Source: Opitutaceae bacterium (GTDB lineage Bacteria; Verrucomicrobiota; Verrucomicrobiia; Opitutales; Opitutaceae). From it: a DNA stretch of 64,000 nucleotides. Below are positions 1 through 8,696 of the stretch, piece by piece. Below the pieces are notes generated by a model, which was not told the origin of the DNA, ran no database searches, and was given only the letters and a program-made list of their open reading frames with translations. The stretch is from the NCBI GenBank assembly GCA_028280945.1, contig JANQKV010000047.1, positions 93,291 through 157,290 on the forward strand. Reading direction: 5' to 3'. Position numbers and translations under genes: made by a program. Each line of letters starts with the position of its first letter. The stretch's first letter is position 1.

Positions 1-505
1 TCGTTTTACCGGAGGCACCGCCTGCTCCGCCGGCGAACTCCTCCCTCGCCTGCGCAAGTCGGAGGGACCCGACCGCTGGCAATATTTCATGCAGTTGGCA
101 TCGATCCTTTCTAAAGACAACACACCGGAAACATTGGGCAGTCGCGGCTACGCCATGCCGAGTCTGCCAGCCGGCTCGGAGCGCATGCAGCGTGCCTGCC
201 AGATCATTTTCGAACGTTTCGACGAGGACCTGTCCCACGAACAACTCGCCGCGGAACTGAACCTGACCACGGCCTACTTCAGTCGTCAGTTCAAGCGAGC
301 CACCCGCCGAACTTACACGGACTTTTTGGGTGAGGTGCGCTTGGGACATGCCTGTCGGCTTCTGCTGGAAACACACCGCGCCATCGTCGATATCGCCTTC
401 GACAGCGGGTTTCGGAATCTGTCCAATTTCAACCGCCGCTTTCTGCGCACGTATGGCTGCAGCCCTCGCGAATACCGCAAGCGGCACGCCCAGCGCCCCA
501 GCTAG
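1..505 (+). CDS. AraC-family transcriptional regulator, C-terminal part (5' truncated by window edge)
   Basis: The ORF track starts this protein at 89, but the frame is open back to base 2 and reads FTGGTACSAGELLPRLRKSE, the normal linker of AraC regulators, so the true start lies outside the window. The visible part holds the two helix-turn-helix motifs of the AraC/XylS DNA-binding domain: LSHEQLAAELNLTTAYFSRQFK, then IVDIAFDSGFRNLSNFNRRFLRTYGCSPREYRK. The sensory N-terminal domain is missing, so the ligand cannot be guessed. It ends 130 bases before the sugar-acid operon and in the same direction. It is therefore the obvious candidate regulator of that operon, but this is inference from position only. 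Confidence 0.9.
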   Translation, partial: RFTGGTACSAGELLPRLRKSEGPDRWQYFMQLASILSKDNTPETLGSRGYAMPSLPAGSERMQRACQIIFERFDEDLSHEQLAAELNLTTAYFSRQFKRATRRTYTDFLGEVRLGHACRLLLETHRAIVDIAFDSGFRNLSNFNRRFLRTYGCSPREYRKRHAQRPS

Positions 506-545
506 AATCTGATCGCCCCAGGGGCTGCGTGGGAAAATATCTTCG

Positions 546-561
546 CATTTTGCATGCAATT
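546..561. promoter_or_regulatory. Putative operator, copy 1 (upstream of the sugar-acid operon)
   Basis: CATTTTGCATGCAATT, with the perfect palindrome TTGCATGCAA at its core. The same 16-mer with one substitution (C to T) recurs at 3567-3582 in front of the GH50 gene. Both copies lie in short non-coding gaps 60-75 bases before a start codon, in the same orientation. Shared regulation by one DNA-binding protein is the simplest reading. Part of the motif could instead serve as a promoter element. Confidence 0.6.
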
Positions 562-635
562 AAAATGAGGTTGTGCGTCCCTCGGACTCAATACCCCGAG
601 GGGGGGCCGTGCCTGGCCTGCTTTCCTCCCGCCCT

Positions 636-1811
636 ATGAAAATCACTGCCATCACTCCCTTCGTTGCCTGGATTGGGTTCCGCAACCAGATGCTGGTCAA
701 AGTGGAGGCCGACAACGGACAAACCGGTTGGGGTGAATCGGGGCTCTCTTCACGCGAACAAGCGGTGGCCGGCACGGTAATCCACTTTCGAGAGTTCCTA
801 ATCGGACGTGATCCCCGCCGCATGGGGGCTCTCTGGCAGGAGATGTATCGCGGACAGTATTTTGAGGGAGGACGGGTGCTGGCGGCCGCAATCTCCGCAA
901 TCGATATCGCCCTGCACGATCTGGTGGCGAAATCGCTCGGCGTGCCGGTTTACGAACTTTTGGGCGGAGCGCATCGCGATCGGGTGGAGTGTTTTGCCTG
1001 CATCCCCAACAATGCGCCTCCGGCCGATTACCGGGCCTTGGCCAAAAAACTGGTCGATGCCGAATGGAACTCAGTGCGCACCGGATTCGCCGCCGCCGCC
1101 GGCGGCAACTACACCGATCCAGCCGATACGACCTACGATGTGCGCACTGCGGGCGTAACCACATCGGAGGGGCTGCTCGCCGTGCGGGACGCGATGGGAC
1201 CAAGCACCATGATCGGGTGTGACGTGCATCACCGCCTCTCGGTGGCCGAAGCCGCGACCTGGCTGCAACGCCTGCCCGCCGGCACCTTGGATTATGTCGA
1301 GGAACCCATTCGTGACGAGTCGCCCGAGGCCTATGAAGCGCTCCGCCGCTTGACTGATGTGCCCTTCGCCATCGGCGAGGAGTTTGCCAGCAAGTGGGCC
1401 TTCAAACCCTACATCGAGCGCAACATCCTGCAGTTTGCGCGTGTGGATATTTGCAACGTAGGGGGATTCACCGAAGCCTCCAAAGTTGCCGCCATGGCCG
1501 AAGCCAACTACATCGATCTGCTGTTGCACAATCCGCTCGGCCCGATCTGCACCGCCGCCTCGGTGCACCTGGCCGCCGCTACACCCAACTTCTCCTACCT
1601 TGAGTCCCGCACCTCGCCGACTGAGTCGTTGCCCACGGTCGATGACGACGTGTTTCCGACTCGGCTCTATCTGGCTGACAATGCCTACCCCCTGCCAACG
1701 GCGCCCGGTCTCGGCATCGAGGTAAACGAAGACGTGCTGCAAGCTTCCCCGCCCAAACTGTGGGAACCACCCCGGCTTTGGCGCTCCGACGGCAGCTACA
1801 CCAATTGGTAA
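636..1811 (+). CDS. Enolase-superfamily sugar-acid dehydratase/cycloisomerase (galactonate dehydratase-like)
   Basis: I start the gene at the ATG at 636 (MKITAITPFVAW), which matches the start of DgoD-type proteins; the 63 upstream bases of the ORF, opening with GTG 573, look untranslated. The 391-residue product has the mandelate racemase/muconate lactonizing enzyme layout: an N-terminal capping domain, then a barrel with metal ligands in CDVHH, VEEP and IGEE, and the galactonate-dehydratase-like HNPLGPI segment with its histidine. The C-terminus (LWRSDGSYTNW) also resembles DgoD. The KxN segment of DgoD (FKLNG) appears as VRTGF, so specificity may differ. A 2-keto-3-deoxy acid kinase and aldolase follow. 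Next to an agarase, a 3,6-anhydro-L-galactonate cycloisomerase, also an enolase-superfamily enzyme, is a serious alternative to D-galactonate dehydratase. Confidence 0.82.
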   Translation: MKITAITPFVAWIGFRNQMLVKVEADNGQTGWGESGLSSREQAVAGTVIHFREFLIGRDPRRMGALWQEMYRGQYFEGGRVLAAAISAIDIALHDLVAKSLGVPVYELLGGAHRDRVECFACIPNNAPPADYRALAKKLVDAEWNSVRTGFAAAAGGNYTDPADTTYDVRTAGVTTSEGLLAVRDAMGPSTMIGCDVHHRLSVAEAATWLQRLPAGTLDYVEEPIRDESPEAYEALRRLTDVPFAIGEEFASKWAFKPYIERNILQFARVDICNVGGFTEASKVAAMAEANYIDLLLHNPLGPICTAASVHLAAATPNFSYLESRTSPTESLPTVDDDVFPTRLYLADNAYPLPTAPGLGIEVNEDVLQASPPKLWEPPRLWRSDGSYTNW

Positions 1812-1818
1812 CCGCGCC

Positions 1819-2802
1819 ATGCCACTCTCCAAACTCACACCCCGGACTTCCATCATCACGATCGGTGAAGTGCTGTTGCGCTTGAGTGTTCCTGCCGGGC
1901 AAACCCTGCGCGACCTGCCGGTACTCGCCACCCACCCCGCCGGGGCCGAAGCCAATGTAGCCCGCAATCTCGCGCAGCTCGGCCACCAAACTCATTTCAT
2001 CAGCCGTCTGCCGGACCAACCACTCGCCCGTGGCATCGCCGACGAACTGCGTCGCGACGGCGTGGACATCTCCGCACTCCTTTGGCAGCCGACGGGACGA
2101 CTCGGCACATTCTTTGTCCAACAGGGCTCACCTCCTCGCGCCACCAAGGTGATCTATGATCGGGCTGACTCTTGCGCCACTCACCTCTCGCCGGATGACC
2201 TCAAGGCAGCCTGCTTCGTCGACGCATCTCTTCTGCATGTCTCCGGCATCACGTGCGGTCTTTCTCCCAACGCACTGGCGACGGTCGAACGCGCGGTTGA
2301 GCTAACGCACAAAACTGGAGGAACCGTAAGCTTCGATGTCAATCACCGCGACAAGGTTTGGTCGGCTGCCACCGCCGCCGAAGTATTGCGTCCCCTGCTG
2401 GCCAAGACCGACGTGCTGTTCTGCTCCCACCGCGATGCGGCCAAACTGTGGAGCATCAACGGCAGCGGCAGCCAAGTCCTGCATGATCTAGCCGACGTCA
2501 CGAACGCGGCCCACATTGTGAGTTCCAACGGCGCCGCGGGCACCTGGGCTTGGCAACACGGCAGGGTTTCCCACTGTCCGGCCGAACCCGTCACGATCGT
2601 TGATCGCCTTGGCGCCGGTGACGCGCTCGCCGCCGGTTATCTGCACCGCCTCCTGCACGACGATACTGCCACCGCGCTGCGAGCCGGCTCGATCATGGCA
2701 GCACTGGCCCTCACGTGTGCCGGAGATTGTCCCACCATCGATGCCTTGGAACTCTTCTGTACCATTAATTCGGATACATTTTCCTCTGCCCCCAACCGAT
2801 GA
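1819..2802 (+). CDS. kdgK: PfkB-family sugar kinase, probably 2-keto-3-deoxygluconate/galactonate kinase
   Basis: The 327-residue protein is a ribokinase/PfkB-fold kinase. It opens with ITIGEVLLRLSVPAGQTLRDLP, typical of KdgK-type proteins, and ends with the PfkB signature DRLGAGDALAAGYL, in which Asp268 is the expected catalytic base and GAGD forms the anion hole. It phosphorylates a 2-keto-3-deoxy sugar acid at the expense of ATP, giving the substrate for the next gene's aldolase. It starts 7 bases after the dehydratase stop and its last 4 bases overlap the aldolase start (ATGA), so the three are almost certainly co-translated. Substrate stereochemistry (gluconate or galactonate series) cannot be read from sequence. 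Confidence 0.88.
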   Translation: MPLSKLTPRTSIITIGEVLLRLSVPAGQTLRDLPVLATHPAGAEANVARNLAQLGHQTHFISRLPDQPLARGIADELRRDGVDISALLWQPTGRLGTFFVQQGSPPRATKVIYDRADSCATHLSPDDLKAACFVDASLLHVSGITCGLSPNALATVERAVELTHKTGGTVSFDVNHRDKVWSAATAAEVLRPLLAKTDVLFCSHRDAAKLWSINGSGSQVLHDLADVTNAAHIVSSNGAAGTWAWQHGRVSHCPAEPVTIVDRLGAGDALAAGYLHRLLHDDTATALRAGSIMAALALTCAGDCPTIDALELFCTINSDTFSSAPNR

Positions 2803-3452
2803 ACCCGTCTCCCGAACCACTGGCGCGCCTTGCTGAAAATCGCTTGTTATCGGCCGCCGTGATTACGGAGGTCGATCACGCCGTGCCGCTCGCAAACGCA
2901 CTCTTGGCGGGCGGCCTTGACATCATGGAGGTCACCTTCCGCCACCCACACGCCGCCGAGTGCATTCGGCGAATTCGGGCCGAGGTTCCCGACATGCAAG
3001 TGGGAGCCGGCACCCTTTTGTCCACCGCCCAAATCGACGAGGCCCGGTCGGCCGGCGCGACCTTCGGCCTCTCCCCGGGGTTTAATCCCACCGTGGTGGA
3101 GGCGGCGGCATCCGACGCGTTTCCTTTTATCCCCGGAGTGGCCACCCCGGGTGAAATTGAGCAGGCCTTGGAACGCGGTTGTGAAACGGTCAAAGTCTTC
3201 CCCATCCATGCTTTGGGTGGCGTTGCATTCCTCAATGCCTTGGTGGGACCGTATCGCCACACCCCCTTGCGCATCGTGCCACTTGGGGGCATCAACGAGC
3301 AGGATCTCGCTTCCTACATCTCTCACTCCCTGGTGGTCGCGGCAGGAGGCTCCTGGCTGACCGATCCCAACCTGGCGACCACTGGCCAGTGGGAGCAAAT
3401 CACCGCGATGACTCGACGTGCCCGGACGATCGCCCAAGCGGGTCGCTCCTGA
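2799..3452 (+). CDS. eda: 2-dehydro-3-deoxy-phosphogluconate (KDPG/KDPGal-type) aldolase
   Basis: At 217 residues it has the usual length of class I KDPG aldolases. The conserved glutamate of MEVTFRH and the Schiff-base lysine in ETVKVFP (Lys132, matching Lys133 of the E. coli enzyme) are present, with GAGTLLS and the phosphate-binding VPLGGI segment between and after them. It splits a 2-keto-3-deoxy-6-phospho sugar acid into pyruvate and glyceraldehyde 3-phosphate. It overlaps the kinase gene by 4 bases and closes the three-gene operon. No hairpin terminator is evident before the GH50 gene, which has its own upstream motif 115 bases downstream. Confidence 0.9.
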   Translation: MNPSPEPLARLAENRLLSAAVITEVDHAVPLANALLAGGLDIMEVTFRHPHAAECIRRIRAEVPDMQVGAGTLLSTAQIDEARSAGATFGLSPGFNPTVVEAAASDAFPFIPGVATPGEIEQALERGCETVKVFPIHALGGVAFLNALVGPYRHTPLRIVPLGGINEQDLASYISHSLVVAAGGSWLTDPNLATTGQWEQITAMTRRARTIAQAGRS

Positions 3453-3566
3453 TCAGGGACGGACGCAACCAGTCTATCGAGCGGAAACCAAGGCCTCAAT
3501 CCTTGGGCTCTGCCACTGTTTCAGACTCTTTCGAGGCGCTGGTAAAATTTCCGAGCGATACTGGTT

Positions 3567-3582
3567 CATTTTGTATGCAATT
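3567..3582. promoter_or_regulatory. Putative operator, copy 2 (upstream of the GH50 gene)
   Basis: CATTTTGTATGCAATT matches 15 of 16 bases of the motif at 546-561 and is followed by another partial half-site, TTTTGCATC. It lies 44 bases before the chosen GH50 start, in an intergenic stretch. Together the two copies tie the agarase to the sugar-acid operon. Confidence 0.6.
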
Positions 3583-3625
3583 TTGCATCGGTTCAGATCC
3601 TTGCCCCGATAGCCCCGTTTTTGCC

Positions 3626-5893
3626 ATGTCTTCACCGCTCCCTCGCGTTCTCGCTTCCTCACTCATGATCGGGCTCGCGCTCGCTCCCCTCACCGCGGCC
3701 ATTGAAGCCCAACCCACCCAGCAATTTGTCGCGAAATCGGCAAAACTCACCGGACTGCCCACCGGGGACGGCGGCAGTGCCGTGCAAGTGGATTTCATGC
3801 CTCACGTCGATTACTCCGGCTTCGACATCGTTCCCAACAAACCGTGGGACTGGTCGGAGCTTGATGAGGCGGCCCTGCTGTTGGAGGTCAGCAACCCCGG
3901 ACCGTTTTCGATTCATCTTTATGTGGCAGTCAAAACTGCCGATGGGGGCTTCGGCACCCGCAGCGTCAACATCCCGGTCGGTTTTCATGGCAACCTCTCT
4001 TATCCGCTGCAATCGCCTGCCCTCACAATCGACAGCGGCCTGCGTGACGACCCGTCACCGTGGCTGAACGACAACAAGCACCTGATCTGGATGTGGGGGA
4101 GCCCCGGCCATCAGCTCGACCTCTCGGCCGTTTCCATGATCAGCGTCTACGTGAACGAAAACGTGGACGCAAAGCAGTTGCTGGTGCACGACGTGATGAC
4201 GGCGGTCGACCAACCGCGCAACCGGGAGTTCCTGACCGGCATCGTGGATGAGTTTGGTCAAAACGCCCGCGAAGATTTTCCCCTCAAGGTGCATTCCACC
4301 GAAGAGCTGCGGATGCTTGCCGCCGCAGAACTGGACCAGCTCGCTCAACGCCGACCTCCCGCAGGCCGCAGTCGCTTCGGCGGCTGGAAAAGCGGACCCA
4401 AGCTTGAGGCCACCGGTTTCTTCCGCACCGCCAAGGTCGACGGCCGCTGGTGGTTGATCGATCCGGAAGGTTACCTCTACTTTGCCAGCGGCATCGCCAA
4501 CATTCGGATGGAAAACACCACCACCGTAACGGGCATCGACTTTCGCGACGACTCCATCCGCACCATCGATCCGGATGATACCACCCCGGAGGATTCGCGC
4601 GGCATCGTAGGCACCAGTTCGGACGTGCGTTCGACGCGATATGTGACCTCGCCGCTGCGGCACAACATGTTCGCCTCGCTGCCCGATTACGATGACCCTC
4701 TCGCCCAGCACTATAGCTATCGACGCTCGGTGCACACCGGTCCGGTGCCCCATGGTGAAACCTTCAGTTTTTATCAGGCCAACTTGGAGCGACGGTATGG
4801 TGCTGATTTTTGGAACCAGTGGCTCGAGACCACGGTGAACCGGATGCTCGACTGGGGTTTCACCTGCCTTGGCAATTGGACCGACGCTGACTTCTTCGAC
4901 AACGGCCGCATGCCCTACTTCGCCAATGGTTGGATCATCGGTGACTTCAAGACGGTGACCTCGGGCCACGATATCTGGTCTCCCCTGCCCGACGTGTTTG
5001 ACCCGGTTTTTGAGGAACGCGCCAGGATCACCGTCGCCGAAATCGCCGCCAACGTGAAGGACAGCCCGTGGTGCGTCGGTGTCTTCATCGACAACGAAAA
5101 GAGCTGGGGACGCACGGGGGGCACAGTCGAGCAACACTACGGCATCGTCATCAACACCCTCAAACTCCCGGTCGCCGATAGCCCCTCAAAGGCCGCGTTC
5201 ACCGCTGCGCTGCAGCAGCAATACGGCAAGATAAAGAAGCTCAACCGGGCATGGGGCATCAAGCTGGACTCCTGGGACGAGTTCTTTGCCGGAGTCACCA
5301 TAACCAAGCACACCCCGAAGGCCGTGGAGGACTATTCCATGCTCCTCAAACTCTACGCGTCCAAGTATTTTGAGATCGTCGATGCTGCCCTCGATGAAGT
5401 GCTGCCCAACCATCTCTACATGGGCGTTCGCATGGCCCACTGGGGCATGACGCCGGAAGTCGTCGAGGCATGCAAAAAGTATACCGATGTCATCAGCTAC
5501 AACTGCTACAAGGAAGGCCTCATCACTCCTTCGTGGGAGTTTCTCGCTGAGATCGATATGCCCAGCATCATCGGCGAATTCCACGTCGGGGCCACGTCCG
5601 ACACGGGCCTTTACCACCCCGGGTTGATTCATGCCACGGACCAGGCTGACCGGGCCCGGATGTATGAGGTCTACATGAATACCGTGCTGGCCAGTCCCTA
5701 CTTTGTGGGCGCCCACTGGTTCCAATACATCGACTCCCCGATCACGGGTCGCGCCTACGACGGCGAAAACTACAACGTCGGATTCGTGGGCATCACCGAT
5801 GTCCCTTACCCGGAAATGATCAACAAGACCCGGGAGTTCCATCGCGACCTCTATGAAAAGCGACTGCGCTTGAGCGAATCCGCCGTGAAGTGA
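3626..5893 (+). CDS. Secreted GH50 beta-agarase-like glycoside hydrolase
   Basis: The ORF runs back to 3389, overlapping the aldolase, but the ATG at 3626 begins a clear signal peptide (MSSPLPRVLASSLMIGLALAPLTAAIEA), giving a 755-residue precursor. The N-terminal third is a beta-sandwich-like region (residues about 40-230). The GH50 barrel then opens with the family-typical GFFRTAKVDGRWWLIDPEG. The two predicted catalytic glutamates are Glu491 in FIDNEKSWG (acid/base) and Glu651 in SIIGEFHVGA (nucleophile). Known GH50 enzymes cleave agarose and neoagaro-oligosaccharides, releasing neoagarobiose (galactose plus 3,6-anhydro-L-galactose). The enzyme would act in the periplasm or outside the cell and feed the preceding sugar-acid operon. 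Exact substrate (agar, porphyran or another galactan) is not provable here. Confidence 0.88.
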   Translation: MSSPLPRVLASSLMIGLALAPLTAAIEAQPTQQFVAKSAKLTGLPTGDGGSAVQVDFMPHVDYSGFDIVPNKPWDWSELDEAALLLEVSNPGPFSIHLYVAVKTADGGFGTRSVNIPVGFHGNLSYPLQSPALTIDSGLRDDPSPWLNDNKHLIWMWGSPGHQLDLSAVSMISVYVNENVDAKQLLVHDVMTAVDQPRNREFLTGIVDEFGQNAREDFPLKVHSTEELRMLAAAELDQLAQRRPPAGRSRFGGWKSGPKLEATGFFRTAKVDGRWWLIDPEGYLYFASGIANIRMENTTTVTGIDFRDDSIRTIDPDDTTPEDSRGIVGTSSDVRSTRYVTSPLRHNMFASLPDYDDPLAQHYSYRRSVHTGPVPHGETFSFYQANLERRYGADFWNQWLETTVNRMLDWGFTCLGNWTDADFFDNGRMPYFANGWIIGDFKTVTSGHDIWSPLPDVFDPVFEERARITVAEIAANVKDSPWCVGVFIDNEKSWGRTGGTVEQHYGIVINTLKLPVADSPSKAAFTAALQQQYGKIKKLNRAWGIKLDSWDEFFAGVTITKHTPKAVEDYSMLLKLYASKYFEIVDAALDEVLPNHLYMGVRMAHWGMTPEVVEACKKYTDVISYNCYKEGLITPSWEFLAEIDMPSIIGEFHVGATSDTGLYHPGLIHATDQADRARMYEVYMNTVLASPYFVGAHWFQYIDSPITGRAYDGENYNVGFVGITDVPYPEMINKTREFHRDLYEKRLRLSESAVK

Positions 5894-5923
5894 TTCGGCC
5901 TGCGGCTCCGCCCAGCCTCTGCC

Positions 5924-7819
5924 ATGATTTCACGCCTCGTCCTTCTCGCATTGCTCGGCGCAACCGGCGGAGCGTTGGAGGCCGGCGAAATCCGATTCCA
6001 AGAGATGACCGCCGCCGTCGGTCTCGAGACTCCTCCGACCTGGAAATACGGCGGACCGACCATCGCCGATCTCAACCACGACGGCCACTACGACTTGTTG
6101 CTCGGCAGCCACGATCGCATGCCGATCGAGCTTTGGTGGGGCCGGTCCAACGGCACCTTCAAACGCCACCCGTCCGAAATCCTGCCTCGCGCCGATGTCC
6201 ACGGCATGGCCGCGGGCGACTACGACCTGGACGGTGATGCCGACCTCGTCGTGATGCTGGGCGGCGGCAACGGCCTGAATCCCCAACCCCCGCGCTTGTT
6301 TCGCAACGACGCTGGTTCGTTTGTTGACGTGACCACGGCAGCCGGGCTCGCCGGCATGGGTGCCCGGGGACGATCCCCGCGATGGATCGACCTGAATGCC
6401 GACGGATTCCTGGATCTGATCCAGATCAACGCGGCCCAGATGGCGGGGGAATCAGGTCCCCGCAATCTGGTGTTTCGCAATCAAGGCGACGGCACCTTTG
6501 CCCACCAACCCGACACCGGCATCGAACACGTCGAGGCCGAGCGTGTCCTGATTACCGATTTCACCGGCGATTTTGTGCCCGATCTGGTGGCGTTCACGCC
6601 ACTGAGCCTGTGGCGCGGAGGAGACAACTTCAGCTTCACCGAAGTGACCGACGACTACCTTCCCGCCGACTTCCATCAGCACGATTTCATCCTCGCGGCG
6701 GCGTCAGCCGACATCGACAACGACGGCGACTTCGATCTCTATTTGGCCCGCGGCAAAACCCACTACCAGATCGCCAACAATTCCCTCCACTTCGACCGGG
6801 AAAATCAACGTGTCGACATTCGCGACGAAGGCAACGAAGGGCGCGACGGGATGCGGTTCTCTGCTCCTGTCGGCGTGACCCTGAGCGACTTCTGGCATTG
6901 GCCGCGGGCCCGTGACTTGGTGATGCCGGTTTTTCTAGGTGAAGCGAAAGTGCGGCACGACCCGCCAACCCGCCCGGCCAGCTTCTCACCGGAGGATGCC
7001 CCGGGCTTTCCGACCGAGCTCACGGAAAACGGTTGGTACCTTGGCCACCTCGGCGAAGGACGCTGGCGATTCGCCTGGAATCTCAACGGCAACCTGGCGT
7101 GGGGCGTGCGGGCGTCCGTGCGCGGGGTAACGTCGGTCACGCCCGACTTCGAACCTCAGAACCGCCGGGTATCCGATATCTTGTTACGCAACGACGGGAA
7201 TCGCTTCACCGACCTGAGTGTGAATCTCCCCGCTCCCACCCGCGACAACAACTGGGGTGTGGCGACCGGCGACTTTGACGGTGATGGCCGGACGGACTTT
7301 TTCGTTCACCGGTTTGGCACCCTGCGCAAGCGCATCGCCGACGTGCTGCTCGCAAATCAAGGTGAGGGCCAGTTCGACGCCGTGACCGACCACGGCGCCA
7401 ACGTGCTGCCTGAAGAGAGCCATGGTGACATGGGAGCCGCCTTCGATTTTGATGGTGACGGTCGGGTGGATCTTCTGAGTGGTGACGACGACAATGGTCG
7501 CTGGCGGCTCTACCGGAACGTCACGTCCCTCAATGCCAACTACCTCAATGTGCGGGTGCTCTATTCCCCCGGCGGGGTGGATCCGCTCGGGGCGAGAGTA
7601 AACCTCACCACCACCGGCGGCACCCAATGGCGTGAAGTGCAGTCGGGAAGCGCCGCCCACTCGCAAAGCCAGCTGAACATCTTGAGTTTTGGGATCAGTC
7701 CCGCCGATGACGTGGAATCGGTCACCGTGCGCTGGCGCGACGACCACACCTCCACCCTGACTGCCCCCAAACCGAACCAAACGATCATCGTCGGCGCAAA
7801 GATCCGCGATCCGCGCTAG
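5924..7819 (+). CDS. Secreted FG-GAP/VCBS-repeat protein with C-terminal ASPIC/UnbV domain
   Basis: This 631-residue protein has a short signal peptide (MISRLVLLALLGATGGALEA) and then at least six calcium-binding repeat loops of the type DLNHDGHYDLLLG, DYDLDGDADLVV, DIDNDGDFDLYL, DFDGDGRTDFFV and DFDGDGRVDLLS. These form an integrin-alpha-like beta propeller. The last ~80 residues (NYLNVRVLYSPGGVDPLGARVNL ... VTVRWRDDHTSTL) match the ASPIC/UnbV module of CRTAC1-like proteins. Such proteins are very common in Verrucomicrobiota and Planctomycetota; the ligand is unknown. It follows the GH50 gene by 30 bases and may be co-transcribed. Its stop codon is interlocked with the stop of the convergent AraC gene. 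Confidence 0.9.
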   Translation: MISRLVLLALLGATGGALEAGEIRFQEMTAAVGLETPPTWKYGGPTIADLNHDGHYDLLLGSHDRMPIELWWGRSNGTFKRHPSEILPRADVHGMAAGDYDLDGDADLVVMLGGGNGLNPQPPRLFRNDAGSFVDVTTAAGLAGMGARGRSPRWIDLNADGFLDLIQINAAQMAGESGPRNLVFRNQGDGTFAHQPDTGIEHVEAERVLITDFTGDFVPDLVAFTPLSLWRGGDNFSFTEVTDDYLPADFHQHDFILAAASADIDNDGDFDLYLARGKTHYQIANNSLHFDRENQRVDIRDEGNEGRDGMRFSAPVGVTLSDFWHWPRARDLVMPVFLGEAKVRHDPPTRPASFSPEDAPGFPTELTENGWYLGHLGEGRWRFAWNLNGNLAWGVRASVRGVTSVTPDFEPQNRRVSDILLRNDGNRFTDLSVNLPAPTRDNNWGVATGDFDGDGRTDFFVHRFGTLRKRIADVLLANQGEGQFDAVTDHGANVLPEESHGDMGAAFDFDGDGRVDLLSGDDDNGRWRLYRNVTSLNANYLNVRVLYSPGGVDPLGARVNLTTTGGTQWREVQSGSAAHSQSQLNILSFGISPADDVESVTVRWRDDHTSTLTAPKPNQTIIVGAKIRDPR

Positions 7820-8688
7820 GACTTTGCCTCGAACCGCGGCAAGTCGGTCGTCTTTCGGCGCCACTCCCGTGGAGTCAGACCAAACTTGGCCTTAAACTGA
7901 CGATTAAAAATCGAGAGGTTATTGAAACCCGACTCATAACTGGCTTCGGCAATGGTGAGGTCGCGGTTGGACTCGAGCAGGCGGCACACTTTCGCCAACC
8001 GGAGGTTGATCACGGTTTGGCTGAACGTGCTTCCCGTCGCCCGCCGAAACATTCGACTCAAGGCTGAGGCACTCATCCCCAGCCTGGTGGCAATTTCGGT
8101 TTGGGAAACGGTCTGGTCATAGGTCGCCATCAAGAGGATCCAGGCCTCCCGCATGCGCACGCTGGATGCCGCGCTGGCACCAGCACGATAGCGTTCATCC
8201 ATGAGTGACTCGACCGCACGGTCCTCGGCCAAGTCGCCCAGCAGTTCCAGCAACTCAACGATCCGCGCCGATCGCCGGGTCGTTTCCAAGCGTGCCAGAC
8301 GTGATTCAATCCGCGAAGCAATCTTGCGGGAAAACCGCAGTCCCTGTCGGGCATCCGTCAGTAGGCGGGAGATGCCTGCCATTTCCGGCAACGTGACCAG
8401 GTGACTCAAAATCTCACCACGAAACTGAAGCACCCGCGAAGCGGCGCCGGCGTGCAATCGGTCCAGCTGAAAGCAATGGGGCAGGCCCGGGCCAAAACAA
8501 AACACCTCCCCCGGTTCGAATGCTCCCCAGTGATCACCCACCACACGCGTACCCTGTCCCCGCTCGATAAAAACCACCTCGATCTCCGGGTGGAAATGAT
8601 AAGGCGTATGGAAATCTCGACCTCGGTATCGATAGGTCAGCAGGGAATCCTCTGGCAGGATGGGGATGTGTTCTCTGATGGCTTTGAT
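7816..8688 (-). CDS. AraC-family regulator with N-terminal cupin domain; start codon missing or shifted
   Basis: The C-terminal half is a normal AraC DNA-binding domain (TEIATRLGMSASALSRMFR, then ASYESGFNNLSIFNRQFKAKFGLTPREWR). The track starts at GTG 8577, but the frame upstream continues with clear family sequence (AIREHIPILPEDSLLTYRYR, then FHTPYHFHPEIE), the normal N-terminus of cupin AraC regulators. Back to the in-frame TGA there is no ATG, GTG or TTG ahead of that segment. An ATG at 8692-8690 is out of frame by one base: removing the T at 8689 would give Met-Ile-Lys-Ala and a normal ~291-residue protein. Either an ATC start at 8688 is used, or a one-base insertion has broken the gene, or only the shorter GTG form is made. 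It is divergent from the methyltransferase pair. Confidence 0.75.
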   Translation of the reverse strand: MKAIREHIPILPEDSLLTYRYRGRDFHTPYHFHPEIEVVFIERGQGTRVVGDHWGAFEPGEVFCFGPGLPHCFQLDRLHAGAASRVLQFRGEILSHLVTLPEMAGISRLLTDARQGLRFSRKIASRIESRLARLETTRRSARIVELLELLGDLAEDRAVESLMDERYRAGASAASSVRMREAWILLMATYDQTVSQTEIATRLGMSASALSRMFRRATGSTFSQTVINLRLAKVCRLLESNRDLTIAEASYESGFNNLSIFNRQFKAKFGLTPREWRRKTTDLPRFEAKS

Positions 8689-8696
8689 ACATCAAA
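8683..8696. promoter_or_regulatory. Inverted repeat at the regulator's start region
   Basis: TTTGAT-AC-ATCAAA, 6-base arms with a 2-base spacer, sits exactly over the expected start codon of the AraC gene. It has the same arm-2-arm design as the longer palindrome 24 bases away. It could be a second operator for autoregulation; chance is possible at this length. Confidence 0.35.
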
